A stretch of DNA of 64,000 nt, taken from Streptomyces sp. TSRI0281 (lineage in GTDB: Bacteria > Actinomycetota > Actinomycetes > Streptomycetales > Streptomycetaceae). The stretch is from assembly GCF_001905125.1 (NCBI RefSeq), contig NZ_LWLE01000038.1, positions 151,320 to 215,319 on the forward strand. The letters are read 5' to 3'. Shown piece after piece: positions 7,514 through 15,446 of this stretch. A program made the position numbers and the translations under genes. Below the pieces are notes generated by a model, which was not told the DNA's origin, ran no database searches, and worked only from the letters and a program-made list of their open reading frames with translations. Each line of letters opens with the position of its first letter. Positions within the stretch are counted from its first letter, which is position 1.

Positions 7514-7578
7514 AGCCCGAGGCATAAATCGACCGCCTGTGCGTATGTGACCGGAAAGAGTGAATCGGCTCATTCGCT

Positions 7579-7606
7579 CGTAGCCCCGCTAAACCCTCCT
7601 CGTTAC
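7579..7606 (+). promoter_or_regulatory. Candidate sigma-BldN-type promoter of chpH
   Basis: CGTAGC (7579-7584) and CGTTAC (7601-7606) are spaced by 16 bases. They resemble the CGTAAC and CGTTGA elements with 16-base spacing that I recall for the BldN-dependent bldM promoter. Chaplin genes are known BldN targets. The match is partial. Confidence 0.4.
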
Positions 7607-7611
7607 AAGTG

Positions 7612-7636
7612 ATGCGGTCCGCGGCTGGGACCGCAT
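7612..7636 (+). promoter_or_regulatory. Stem-loop in the chpH 5' untranslated region
   Basis: ATGCGGTCC and GGACCGCAT form a perfect 9-bp stem with a seven-base loop, ending eight bases before the AGGAGG ribosome site. It could influence mRNA stability or translation; no known riboswitch was recognised. Confidence 0.45.
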
Positions 7637-7654
7637 TTCCAACTAGGAGGAATA

Positions 7655-7888
7655 ATGATCAAGAAGGTCGTCGCAGTTGCGGCTGCTACCGGTGGTCTCG
7701 TGCTCGCGGGTGCGGGTATGGCCGCCGCCGACGCGGGTGCCCAGGGTGCCGCCATCGGCAGCCCCGGTGTGCTCTCGGGCAACGTCATCCAGGTTCCGGT
7801 CCACGTGCCGATCAACCTGTGCGGCAACACGGTCAACGTGATCGGGCTGCTGAACCCCTCCTTCGGCAACACCTGCGTCAACGCGTGA
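7655..7888 (+). CDS. chpH: Short chaplin ChpH
   Basis: 77-residue secreted protein. The signal peptide (basic MIKK, then a hydrophobic alanine/glycine stretch ending AAADA) is followed by one chaplin domain of about 50 residues (GSPGVLSGNVIQVPVHVPINLCGNTV..., ending LNPSFGNTCVNA). The two cysteines form the chaplin disulfide. Short chaplins assemble into amyloid-like films that make aerial hyphae and spores hydrophobic. The cysteines distinguish it from the cysteine-free ChpE, and position next to the long chaplin matches ChpH. An ideal AGGAGG lies five bases upstream of the ATG. Expression is expected only during aerial growth. Confidence 0.93.
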   Translation: MIKKVVAVAAATGGLVLAGAGMAAADAGAQGAAIGSPGVLSGNVIQVPVHVPINLCGNTVNVIGLLNPSFGNTCVNA

Positions 7889-7922
7889 CGTTGCGCGTCA
7901 ACCCGTAAGGGTTTGAGCCAGG

Positions 7923-7959
7923 CCGGTCCCGGAGTGCGTGCCATGCACTCCGGGACCGG
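7923..7959 (+). terminator. Hairpin after chpH
   Basis: CCGGTCCCGGAGTGC and GCACTCCGGGACCGG form a perfect 15-bp stem with a seven-base loop, 35 bases after the chpH stop. It probably separates chpH transcription from chpC. Confidence 0.75.
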
Positions 7960-8027
7960 TCGGCATTCGGCCCTCGCACGGTCGTGTCCGGGGGTATTTC
8001 GGAAGGCAGAAGGCAGGAAACGAACCT

Positions 8028-8825
8028 ATGCGACAGGTCACTCGTAAAGGCCTGATCACCATGGCGGCGGCGGGCGGCGTGCTCGCGCTCAGCGGTGGCT
8101 ACGCGCACGCCGACGCCGGGGCGGCCGGGGGTGCGTCGAATTCTCCCGGGGTGCTGTCCGGGAATTCGATCCAGATTCCGGTCGAGGTACCGATCAACGC
8201 GTGCGGGAACTCCGTGAGCGTCGTCGGACTGCTCAACCCGACATTCGGCAACGACTGCGAGAACGGATCACCGGGGAACGCGTCGGGTCCCGGTGCGGCC
8301 GACAGCGGCAGCTCCGGCAACCACGCGGCCGCGGGCAGTACCACCGCGCAGGCTCCGGGCGGTGACGCAGAGAAGGCCGGGCACAGCGGGGCCGGGCACA
8401 GCGGGGCCGGGACCGGCAGGCACCGTGCGCCCGGTGCCTCGGCCGAGGGCACGGCGCAGGGGTCGCCCGGCATCCTCTCCGGCAACAACGTCGCGGTGCC
8501 GATCGACATCCCGGTGAACGCCTGTGGCAACAGCATCACCATCGGCGGGCTGCTCAACCCGACGTTCGGCAACAGCTGCGCCAACGACCCCGTGGTCAGG
8601 CCGCCGCACGAGGAGCCGGAGGTGCCGGTCACGCCCGGTACGCCCGTCACCCCGCCGGCCAACAGCCCGCCCGAGGCCAACGTTCCCGCACCCCAGCTCC
8701 ACCCCGGCGAGCAGCTCGCACAGACCGGTGGAGGCGGGCTCGACCTGCTGATCCCGGCGGGCGCGGGCCTGCTCCTCGCCGGTGCGGGCGCCGTGCTGTA
8801 CCGCCGCTCCCGCAGCGCCGCATAG
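8028..8825 (+). CDS. chpC: Long, sortase-anchored chaplin ChpC
   Basis: 265-residue cell-wall protein. The order is a signal peptide (to about residue 27), chaplin domain 1 (about 30-80), a Gly/Ala/His-rich linker with the repeat GHSGA, chaplin domain 2 (about 145-190), a proline-rich wall-spanning stretch (VTPGTPVTPPANSPP), then the sorting signal LAQTG, a hydrophobic segment and an RRS tail. The LAxTG signal is used by class E sortases in Streptomyces, which anchor long chaplins to peptidoglycan so that short chaplins can assemble on them. Each chaplin domain keeps two cysteines. The start ATG has GCAGGAAA upstream. Placed next to chpH as in S. coelicolor. Confidence 0.93.
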   Translation: MRQVTRKGLITMAAAGGVLALSGGYAHADAGAAGGASNSPGVLSGNSIQIPVEVPINACGNSVSVVGLLNPTFGNDCENGSPGNASGPGAADSGSSGNHAAAGSTTAQAPGGDAEKAGHSGAGHSGAGTGRHRAPGASAEGTAQGSPGILSGNNVAVPIDIPVNACGNSITIGGLLNPTFGNSCANDPVVRPPHEEPEVPVTPGTPVTPPANSPPEANVPAPQLHPGEQLAQTGGGGLDLLIPAGAGLLLAGAGAVLYRRSRSAA

Positions 8826-8860
8826 CGGCTTCGCGCCTGTCGCGAACCACGCTGTGAGAG

Positions 8861-8890
8861 GAGCGGGCCCCGCCGTTGCGGGGCCCGCTC
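8861..8890 (+). terminator. Hairpin after chpC
   Basis: GAGCGGGCCCCGC and GCGGGGCCCGCTC form a 13-bp perfect stem with a CGTT loop, 35 bases after the chpC stop. It could also serve the convergent small gene. Confidence 0.75.
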
Positions 8891-8941
8891 CGATGTCATC
8901 GGGCGGCGCGTTCCGCCGTCATCCGGATCTCCGTTCCGCGG

Positions 8942-9130
8942 TCACCAGGTGGCCCGGAGCTGGCGGATGATCCGTCTGCGCAACCGCACTCTGCGGCTGC
9001 CGTCGCGGCGCAGCGTCAGGCGGTCCAACTCCCAGTGCCCGTACTCGGCGCGGTCGGTCAGCAGTCGGGCCGCATCCTTGCGGGACACCCCGCGCGGCAC
9101 GTACACGTCGACAAATTCGTATTCCGGCAT
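8942..9130 (-). CDS. DUF5703-family small protein
   Basis: 62-residue basic protein (MPEYEFVDVYVPRGVSRKDA...), conserved in Streptomyces under the name DUF5703 as I recall it. It has a beta-strand-rich start, a central helix (RKDAARLLTDRAEYGHWEL), and an arginine-rich C terminus ending RQLRATW. Function is unknown; the basic end could bind nucleic acid. The ATG at 9130 gives the conserved start; no clear ribosome site is visible. It is transcribed away from the next gene, whose start lies 47 bases off, so the two share a short divergent promoter region. Confidence 0.8.
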   Translation of the reverse strand: MPEYEFVDVYVPRGVSRKDAARLLTDRAEYGHWELDRLTLRRDGSRRVRLRRRIIRQLRATW

Positions 9131-9164
9131 CGCATCTATTGTGCGGGCACAGCCCCGGTACGGA

Positions 9165-9170
9165 TAGCGT
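9165..9170 (+). promoter_or_regulatory. -10 element for a leaderless start
   Basis: TAGCGT lies seven bases before the ATG at 9178 and no Shine-Dalgarno is present. This is the usual arrangement for a leaderless actinobacterial mRNA. Confidence 0.5.
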
Positions 9171-9177
9171 CTGCACT

Positions 9178-9837
9178 ATGTCTGATGCTGCGCAGCCCAC
9201 CGCTGCCGAGGTACGTGCCGCCGCCGAAGCGGTCAAAGCCGCGCTCGACCGTCACCTCGAGGCGGTCGAACGCCGTACCGGGGACGACGACCCCGCCGTC
9301 TATGACGCGTTCAACGCACTGGCCGCTGCGGCCGAGGTCTACGACGAACTGCTCTACGACCGCTATGACGAGGTCACGCCCTTCGAGATCCCCGGCGCGG
9401 ACGACTCCCTGCCGCCCTATGCCGGTCCCGGGGAGCCCAGCGCGCTGAGCGTGCTGATCCGGCGCGACTACACGGTCGTGGAACCCCCGCGACTGCTCGC
9501 CCAGGCACAGCGCCTCGCCGACCTCGAATCGGACGACCGGGGCGTCGGGAACAACCCCGTGGTCGGCACCAGCGTCCATGCCGCGCTGGGGGTGCTGTTC
9601 GGTGAGTACGAACCGGACGAGATCGCCTCCCGGCACACCGAGTTCGGCCTGGAGGAGGGGGATTCCACCCTCTGGGTCTCGGCCGGTGACGTGCCCCCCG
9701 AGCCCGGTGAGTGGCTGGGCGCACCGTTCGATCACGCCGATCCCCAGCTCGTGGTCTGCCGCTTCGACGTCAGCTCCGTCTTCGACGAGGAGGAGCTGGA
9801 CGAGGACCTGGACGACCTGACGGCGGGCAGATCCTGA
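9178..9837 (+). CDS. Conserved acidic hypothetical protein
   Basis: 219-residue cytosolic protein with no recognised enzyme motif. The N-terminal 70 residues form a helical, alanine-rich segment (EVRAAAEAVKAALDRHLEAVERR). A mixed region follows, then a strongly acidic tail (FDEEELDEDLDDL). Conserved Streptomyces proteins of this type have no assigned role. The start is ATG at 9178, probably leaderless. It is convergent with the large RecD2-like gene, 67 bases apart. Confidence 0.7.
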   Translation: MSDAAQPTAAEVRAAAEAVKAALDRHLEAVERRTGDDDPAVYDAFNALAAAAEVYDELLYDRYDEVTPFEIPGADDSLPPYAGPGEPSALSVLIRRDYTVVEPPRLLAQAQRLADLESDDRGVGNNPVVGTSVHAALGVLFGEYEPDEIASRHTEFGLEEGDSTLWVSAGDVPPEPGEWLGAPFDHADPQLVVCRFDVSSVFDEEELDEDLDDLTAGRS

Positions 9838-9904
9838 CCTTCCGGTGAGATCCGGCGATCCGTGGCCCCGGCGTACCGGGGCCACAGTGCTGTCCGGACG
9901 GCGG

Positions 9905-12250
9905 TTACGAGGCGGCGTCGGGGGTCGGCAGGGCCTCCAGCAGCGCGCGCAGACGGGTCGTCCGCTCCTGGGCGGGGATCTGCGCCACCGCGTGCGGGAG
10001 CGCCTGGTCCACGCCGTGCACGACGGACAGATGCCGCTCCCCGCGGCTGAACGCGGTGTACACCCAGGGGCGGCTGAGCCCCTGCGCCGCGTCGCCGGGC
10101 AGCACCACGACCACGGCGGGCCAGCGCATCCCGGCCGCCTGGTGGGCGCTGAGGGCCCAGCCGTGCCGTACGGCCGTCTCGACCCGGTCCTGGGGCACGA
10201 CGACGGCGGTGCCCGCACAGTCCAGGCGCAGGCCCTCCGCGTCGGCCGAGAGCACCACCCCGGGCACGGTCCGGCCGGGTGCCGGGACATGGACGACGCG
10301 GTCGCCCGGGTCGAAGCCGCCGAACCGGCCGGGGCCCGGGTTGAGACGCTGCTTCAGCGCCGCGTTCAACGCGCGGGTGCCCGCCGAGCCGCCGTGGCCG
10401 ACAGTGATCACCTGGGTGTCGGCCGAAGGGATACCGAAGGCGCGCGGCACCGAGTCCGCGACCAGCTGCACGGTGCGGTGGACCGCCTCGCCCGCGTCGC
10501 GCACGGGGACGATCACCACCTCCTTGCCCGGGGCCTCGACCTGATTCAGCTCACCGATGCCGATGCCGGAGACCAGCTCGCCGATCGGCCCCGGGTCCGG
10601 TGTACGGGACACGACCTGCGGGCACGCACGGGCGGCCAGCACATCCGCGAAGACCCGGCCCGCGCCCGCGGAGCCCAGCACGCCGGGATCGCCGCTCAGC
10701 ACCAGACGGGCGCCGTCGGCGAGGAACTCGACCAGGATCGCGGCCGCCTCCACGTCCAGCTGCGGGGCGTCCAGCACCACCAGCAGGTCGAGGGCGAGCG
10801 CACCGTCCTCGTCCCGGCCGGGTCCTTCGGCGCCGGACAGCAGCCCGGCGAGGGTGACCGCCGACTCCGGGTCACCGACCGCCTCGGCCAGTCTGCGGCG
10901 GCCGTCCGTGCTGTGCGTGGTACCGAGGGCGCGCAGCCCCAGGCCCCGCGCCGCCGCGATCAGGGCCGCGGGCTCGGCGCGGGCCGCCTCGCCGCCGCTG
11001 TGGGCGACCAGGCCGCCCGTGGCGACCGTGCGGATCAGCTCGGCCGCCGACGGGGAGGGGGCGGAGGCGGCGGCCTCGGTCCAGTCGGCGCTCTTCTCAC
11101 AGGCGTTGACCAGCCGGGCCAGACCGTCGGCGAGGCTCTCCTCCGCCAGTGCGTACCGATCGAGGCCCAGCAGCACCTGGACCGGCTCCCGCACCTCCTC
11201 GGGGCTGTCGTCGCCGTCCACGCCGTCCACGCCGTTCGTGTCGTCGCTTCCGTCGCTCTCCTCGGCGGATCCGGTCGCCTCCGCCGATTCCGACGGGTCC
11301 AGGCCCTCCTGGAAGACCAGCACGACACCCTCGGCGACGGCGTGCTCCACGGCGGCGTCGGGATCGGTCACCGCACGCTCGGCCAGCGACGCCCGTACGG
11401 CCGTGGCGTCCAGTGCCGTGTGGCCCTGGCGGGCGGCCCGCTCCAGCAGCCAGCCGACCAGCGCCGCGGTCCTGCGCTCGTCGTCCGGACCGCAGGCGGC
11501 GCCCAGCAGGGCCCGCGCGAAGCCGTCCGCCTGCTCCGGGTGGACCCCGGGGACGGCGAGCAGCTGCCAGGGGTCCTCGCGCAGGATCTCGGCGGCCTGC
11601 TCGCCCAGCGTCCCGGTGGCCGGGCGGGCCAGCGCCTCGGGAGCCCCGCCCTCGACGAGCAGCTCCCGCACCGAGGCCGCGGCCTCGGGTGACGCGCCCT
11701 GCGCGGCCGGGGACGGCTCGGCCGGCCGGGGGCGCGCGGAGGGCTGCGCGGTGGCCGGTGCGGCGCGGCGGGGGGCGGGCGCGGCGGCGGGGGAGTCGAA
11801 GAACGTGGTGCCCGCCTTCTCACCGCTCTCCACGGCCCGGACCGCGGCGAGCAGATCGGCGGCGGTGCCGCTGAGCTTCGTACCGGCCGGGATGGGGCCG
11901 TCCTTCTCGGCCTTGCGCTTCTCGATCCGCTCCCGCAGCTCACGCTGGGCGGCGAGCTCGGTCTCCGCCTCGGAAGGCGCGGCCGCGGCCGGTGCCTCGT
12001 CGCCGGTGGCCTTGTCGCCGGCCGGCTGGTCCTCGGCCGTGTCGTCGGCGGCCTCGTCCTCGGTCGCGTCCTCGTCGGCGGCGGTCCCTGTCGCCTCGGC
12101 GGGCGTGGCGGAGGCATCCGGGGCCGACGGCCCGTCCTCGGCGGGCGTGCCGGTGCCCGGCGTGGGCGCGCCGACGGTGCCGGGGGCCGCGTCGGTCTCG
12201 CGGTCTTCGGCCGAGGGGCCTGGGGTTTCCCCCCGGGGAAGCGCAGTCAC
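9905..12250 (-). CDS. RecD2-like helix-hairpin-helix protein lacking helicase ATPase motifs
   Basis: 781-residue protein. The first 150 residues are low-complexity Glu/Ala/Thr and disordered. A segment around residues 215-275 (REDPWQLLAVPGVHPEQADGFARALLG) matches the helix-hairpin-helix/winged region of RecD2 helicases. The ATPase region follows, but where RecD2 has GxxGTGKT this protein reads AHSGGEAARAE (about residue 416), and the DEA motif is replaced by LDAPQLD (about 497). Remnants of late motifs persist: LSAHQAAGMRWPAVVVVLPG near 700 and WVYTAFSRGERHL. It is therefore probably a non-hydrolysing DNA-binding relative, not an active helicase. The GTG start overlaps the stop of the aldo/keto reductase gene (GTGA). 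Confidence 0.75.
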   Translation of the reverse strand: MTALPRGETPGPSAEDRETDAAPGTVGAPTPGTGTPAEDGPSAPDASATPAEATGTAADEDATEDEAADDTAEDQPAGDKATGDEAPAAAAPSEAETELAAQRELRERIEKRKAEKDGPIPAGTKLSGTAADLLAAVRAVESGEKAGTTFFDSPAAAPAPRRAAPATAQPSARPRPAEPSPAAQGASPEAAASVRELLVEGGAPEALARPATGTLGEQAAEILREDPWQLLAVPGVHPEQADGFARALLGAACGPDDERRTAALVGWLLERAARQGHTALDATAVRASLAERAVTDPDAAVEHAVAEGVVLVFQEGLDPSESAEATGSAEESDGSDDTNGVDGVDGDDSPEEVREPVQVLLGLDRYALAEESLADGLARLVNACEKSADWTEAAASAPSPSAAELIRTVATGGLVAHSGGEAARAEPAALIAAARGLGLRALGTTHSTDGRRRLAEAVGDPESAVTLAGLLSGAEGPGRDEDGALALDLLVVLDAPQLDVEAAAILVEFLADGARLVLSGDPGVLGSAGAGRVFADVLAARACPQVVSRTPDPGPIGELVSGIGIGELNQVEAPGKEVVIVPVRDAGEAVHRTVQLVADSVPRAFGIPSADTQVITVGHGGSAGTRALNAALKQRLNPGPGRFGGFDPGDRVVHVPAPGRTVPGVVLSADAEGLRLDCAGTAVVVPQDRVETAVRHGWALSAHQAAGMRWPAVVVVLPGDAAQGLSRPWVYTAFSRGERHLSVVHGVDQALPHAVAQIPAQERTTRLRALLEALPTPDAAS

Positions 12251-13230
12251 AGCGTGCTCCAGTCCTGGTCGGGATAGCGGTGCACGGGCGCCGACACATC
12301 GTCGAGCGCCTGGCAGATCTCGTCAGGAAGACTAAGCGCCTCCACTGACAAAGCCTCCCTGAGCTGCCGCGCGTTGCGCGCGCCGACGATCGGGGCGGCC
12401 ACGCCCGGCCGGTCGCGGACCCAGGCGAGCGCCACCTGGAGGGCCGTCGTGGCCAGGCCGTCCGCCGCGGTTGCCACCGCGTCCACGATCCGGCTCGCCG
12501 GGTCGTCGAGATAGGGCTCCACGAAGGGGGCCAGCTGCTCGGACGCGCCCCGGGAGCCGGACGGGGTGCCCAGGCGGTACTTGCCGGTCAGCACACCGCG
12601 GCCCAGCGGCGACGAGGGCAGCAGCCCCATGCCGAGGTCGAGCGCGGCCGGCAGCACCTCCCGCTCGACGCCGCGCTGGAGCAGCGAGTACTCCATCTGT
12701 GTGCTGGCCAGCCGGGTGCGTACGCCGGGGGCGGCGAGCTGCCAGGTGGCCGCCTTGGCCAGCTGCCAGCCGCAGAAGTTCGACACCCCCGCGTACCGGA
12801 CGCGGCCGGACGAGACCGCCAGGTCCAGCGCCTGCAGGGTCTCCTCCATCGGGGTCTCCGGATCGAACGCGTGGACCTGCCACAGGTCCACATAGTCCGT
12901 GCCGAGCCGCTCCAGGGACGCGTCGAGCGCGGCCAGCAGATGTCCGCGCGATCCGTTGAAGCGGCGGTACGGGTCGGCGACGCTGCCCGCCTTCGTGGCG
13001 ATGACCAGGTCCTGGCGCGGCACGAGGCTGTCCACGAGCCGCCCGAGCAGATACTCGGCCTCCCCGCCCCCGTACACATCGGCGGTGTCGACCAGGGTGC
13101 CGCCCGCGTCCCAGAAGGCCTTCAGCTGGTCGGCGGCGTCGTGTTCGTCGGTGTCCCGGCCCCAGGTGAGGGTGCCGAGCCCGATCCGGGACACGCGTAG
13201 GCCGGTACGGCCGAGATGCCTCTGCTCCAT
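12247..13230 (-). CDS. Aldo/keto reductase
   Basis: 327-residue NADPH-dependent aldo/keto reductase with a (beta/alpha)8 barrel. The catalytic tetrad residues are visible: D in GGTLVDTADVYG (with the tyrosine), K in VIATKAG, and H in LWQVHAFD. The NADP-binding C-terminal region (VGARNARQLREAL) is intact. The open frame runs 21 codons upstream, but ATG at 13230 (MEQRHLGRTGLRVSRIGLG) is the family start, with TAATCT eight bases upstream and no ribosome site, which fits leaderless translation. The substrate is unknown. It is translationally coupled to the downstream RecD2-like gene. Confidence 0.88.
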   Translation of the reverse strand: MEQRHLGRTGLRVSRIGLGTLTWGRDTDEHDAADQLKAFWDAGGTLVDTADVYGGGEAEYLLGRLVDSLVPRQDLVIATKAGSVADPYRRFNGSRGHLLAALDASLERLGTDYVDLWQVHAFDPETPMEETLQALDLAVSSGRVRYAGVSNFCGWQLAKAATWQLAAPGVRTRLASTQMEYSLLQRGVEREVLPAALDLGMGLLPSSPLGRGVLTGKYRLGTPSGSRGASEQLAPFVEPYLDDPASRIVDAVATAADGLATTALQVALAWVRDRPGVAAPIVGARNARQLREALSVEALSLPDEICQALDDVSAPVHRYPDQDWSTL

Positions 13231-13238
13231 GGGCGCTG

Positions 13239-13244
13239 AGATTA
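13239..13244 (-). promoter_or_regulatory. -10 element for leaderless aldo/keto reductase mRNA
   Basis: TAATCT on the minus strand lies eight bases before the ATG at 13230, and no Shine-Dalgarno is visible. Confidence 0.45.
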
Positions 13245-13344
13245 CTGGCCATGGCTCCACGGAGGGGGAGCCTGTGGACAACCGAGGGGCCACCGCGCCT
13301 GCCGGATCGCGCCGACGCGCGCTAGAGTCCGGACCACAGGGACG

Positions 13345-13358
13345 TTACTGATCAGTAA
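13345..13358. promoter_or_regulatory. 14-bp perfect palindrome, candidate operator of the F420 oxidoreductase
   Basis: TTACTGATCAGTAA lies between a possible -10 element (TAGAGT, 13323-13328) and the ribosome site GGGGAG of the gene at 13370. A palindrome of this size at the transcription start is typical of TetR-family repression. No TetR gene is in the window. Confidence 0.55.
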
Positions 13359-13369
13359 GGGGAGCGGAT

Positions 13370-14419
13370 ATGCGGCTCGGCATCAATCTCGGTTACTGGG
13401 GCGCCGGCATGGACAGCGACAACCTCGCTGTCGCCCAGGAGGCCGACCGGCTCGGATACGACGTGTGCTGGGCGGCCGAGGCCTACGGCTCCGACGCACC
13501 GACCGTGCTGTCCTGGGTCGCCGCGCAGACGGAGTCCATCGACGTCGGCTCCGCGATCATGCAGATCCCGGCCCGCCAGCCCGCCATGACGGCGATGACG
13601 GCGGCCACCCTCGACTCGCTCTCCGGGGGCCGTTTCCGCCTCGGTCTCGGGGTGTCCGGCCCGCAGGTCTCCGAGGGCTGGTACGGCGTCAAGTTCGACA
13701 AGCCGCTGGCCCGCACCCGCGAGTACGTCGAGATCGTCCGCAAGGCGATGTCCCGCGAGCGCCTCAGCTACGAGGGGCAGCACTGGACGCTGCCGCTGCC
13801 GGACGGTCCGGGCAAGCCGATCAAGCTCACCGTCCACCCGCAGCGCGAGCACATCCCGCTCTACATCGCGGCCATCGGGCCCAAGAACCTGGAGCAGACC
13901 GGCGAGATCGCCGACGGCGCCCTGCTGATCTTCCCGTCCGCCGACCACCTGGAGGACACCGCGGTGACGTACCTGCGGGCGGGCCGTGAGAAGGCCGGGA
14001 AGACCATGGACGGCTTCGACGTGTGTCCCACCCTGCCGCTGGCCGTCGGCGACGACATCAACGGCCTCGCCGACATGTTCCGCCCGTACACCGCGCTGTA
14101 CGTCGGTGGCATGGGCAGCCGCAAGCAGAACTTCTACAACCAGCTCGCCCAGCGCATGGGCTACGAGAAGGAAGCGGCCGAGATCCAGGACAAGTACCTC
14201 TCCGGCGACAAGAACGGCGCCGCCGCCGCCGTACCGCACCGGCTCATCGACCAGACCACGCTGCTCGGCCCGGTGGAGCGGATCTCCGAGCGGATGCAGG
14301 CGTACGCCGCCGCCGGAGTCACCACCCTCACCCTCGCCCCGGCGGGCTTCACGCTCGACGAGCGGATCGCCGCCCTGCGCGCCGGTACGGACGCCCTGGA
14401 GCGCTCCGGCCTCGCCTAG
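13370..14419 (+). CDS. LLM-class F420-dependent oxidoreductase (Rv3520c type)
   Basis: 349-residue luciferase-like TIM-barrel protein. The start MRLGINLGYWGAG, the GSAIMQIPARQPAMTAMTAATLDSLSGGRFRLGLGVSGPQ block split by short turns, and the end TLAPAGFTLDERIAALR match the F420-dependent subfamily represented by Rv3520c of M. tuberculosis. These enzymes reduce or oxidise unknown hydrophobic substrates with deazaflavin F420. The ATG follows GGGGAGCGG with correct spacing. The 14-bp palindrome directly upstream suggests inducible control. It is followed by an independent ferritin-like gene. Confidence 0.85.
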   Translation: MRLGINLGYWGAGMDSDNLAVAQEADRLGYDVCWAAEAYGSDAPTVLSWVAAQTESIDVGSAIMQIPARQPAMTAMTAATLDSLSGGRFRLGLGVSGPQVSEGWYGVKFDKPLARTREYVEIVRKAMSRERLSYEGQHWTLPLPDGPGKPIKLTVHPQREHIPLYIAAIGPKNLEQTGEIADGALLIFPSADHLEDTAVTYLRAGREKAGKTMDGFDVCPTLPLAVGDDINGLADMFRPYTALYVGGMGSRKQNFYNQLAQRMGYEKEAAEIQDKYLSGDKNGAAAAVPHRLIDQTTLLGPVERISERMQAYAAAGVTTLTLAPAGFTLDERIAALRAGTDALERSGLA

Positions 14420-14627
14420 GACTTCGGTCCCGCAGGACCGGGCAGCACTACGGCCGTGGTGGGGGCTCGGGGGTCATCCCCGCCACGGCCGTCACCCAGC
14501 ACAACGCGCCGTCCGGCCGACGGTTACGCGGCACCCGCCCGGCGCCGCTCCACGCTCCTCCGGTTGCCGACTGTTCCGCAGCGCATTTGACTTTGGCTCT
14601 GCGGACACCGGTACGGAGGTGGCAGTG

Positions 14628-15416
14628 ATGCTCTCGGCAAAAAGTCTGTTCGAGGAGATCCTCGACGACGACGAATCGTTCCGGCTCTTCTGCTCCATCG
14701 CCGCCAGCGGGGAGTCCCAGGGCGGCTGGGAGAACGCCCGGATCGCCGCGCTCGTTCCCGCGAGTCAGCGCGACCTCGCCTCCAAGATCGTCCGGCACGG
14801 GGCCGACGAGGACAAGCACGGCCGGATCTTCAACGCGCTCCTGAAGAAGCGCGGACTGCCGCCCGTCGAGGTCCCCTCGGAGACCGACTACACGATGCTG
14901 CTCGAAGGACACGGCATCGGCCTGGCGCATGTCCGGCTCAGCGGCGATGAGCCGCTCTCGGAGCGCGACATCATCACCTACCTGGCTCACAGCCGGGTCA
15001 CCGAGCAGCGCGCCTCCGAGCAGATGCGGCTCCTGCGCAAGCACTTCGCCGACCATCCCGACCTCGGCCGCGCGGTGAAGATGATCTCCAACGACGAGGA
15101 CAACCACCTCGCGTACTGCCACGAGGAACTGCTCCGCTTCGCCCGCGCCGGACACGGCCGCAGCATCCAGCGCGTCCTGCGCGAGTGCGCCCTGGCCGAG
15201 ATCCGGGTCTACCGCGATGTCAGCCTGGCCGTGATGGCACACATGGGGGCCCTGCTGCACTGGTCCCGTGCCAGGGCGGCCGTCCTGGCGGCGGGCATCC
15301 ACGCGATGTACGCGTACGAGCGCCTCGTCGGCTGGCGGCGCATGGTGAGCCTGGCGCAGCCGGAGCGGCGTGACGCGCTGGGCGGCCCGGCGGTCCAGGA
15401 AGCCGAGTACGCGTGA
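14628..15416 (+). CDS. Ferritin-like (di-iron) domain protein
   Basis: 262-residue helical protein. Carboxylate/histidine pairs are spaced as in ferritin-like four-helix bundles: DEDKHGR, VTEQRASEQM and NDEDNHLAYCHEEL (ExxH-like). A long helical extension (to about residue 250) contains the conserved VYRDVSLAVMAHMGALLHWS. It may bind a di-iron centre and act in oxidation or iron handling; the substrate is unknown. The start is ATG at 14628, seven bases after GGAGGT; the in-frame GTG just before it is too close to that site. Upstream TTTGAC (14586) might be part of a promoter. It is convergent with corA, 30 bases apart. Confidence 0.75.
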   Translation: MLSAKSLFEEILDDDESFRLFCSIAASGESQGGWENARIAALVPASQRDLASKIVRHGADEDKHGRIFNALLKKRGLPPVEVPSETDYTMLLEGHGIGLAHVRLSGDEPLSERDIITYLAHSRVTEQRASEQMRLLRKHFADHPDLGRAVKMISNDEDNHLAYCHEELLRFARAGHGRSIQRVLRECALAEIRVYRDVSLAVMAHMGALLHWSRARAAVLAAGIHAMYAYERLVGWRRMVSLAQPERRDALGGPAVQEAEYA

Positions 15417-15446
15417 ACCCGCCGTCCCGTCCGGTGCCGTACGGGC

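Noticed and set aside
5975..7573. A 532-codon minus-strand frame opposite the M20 peptidase gene
   Set aside because: Its sequence is antisense to a clear enzyme and its residue make-up is that of a shadow frame.
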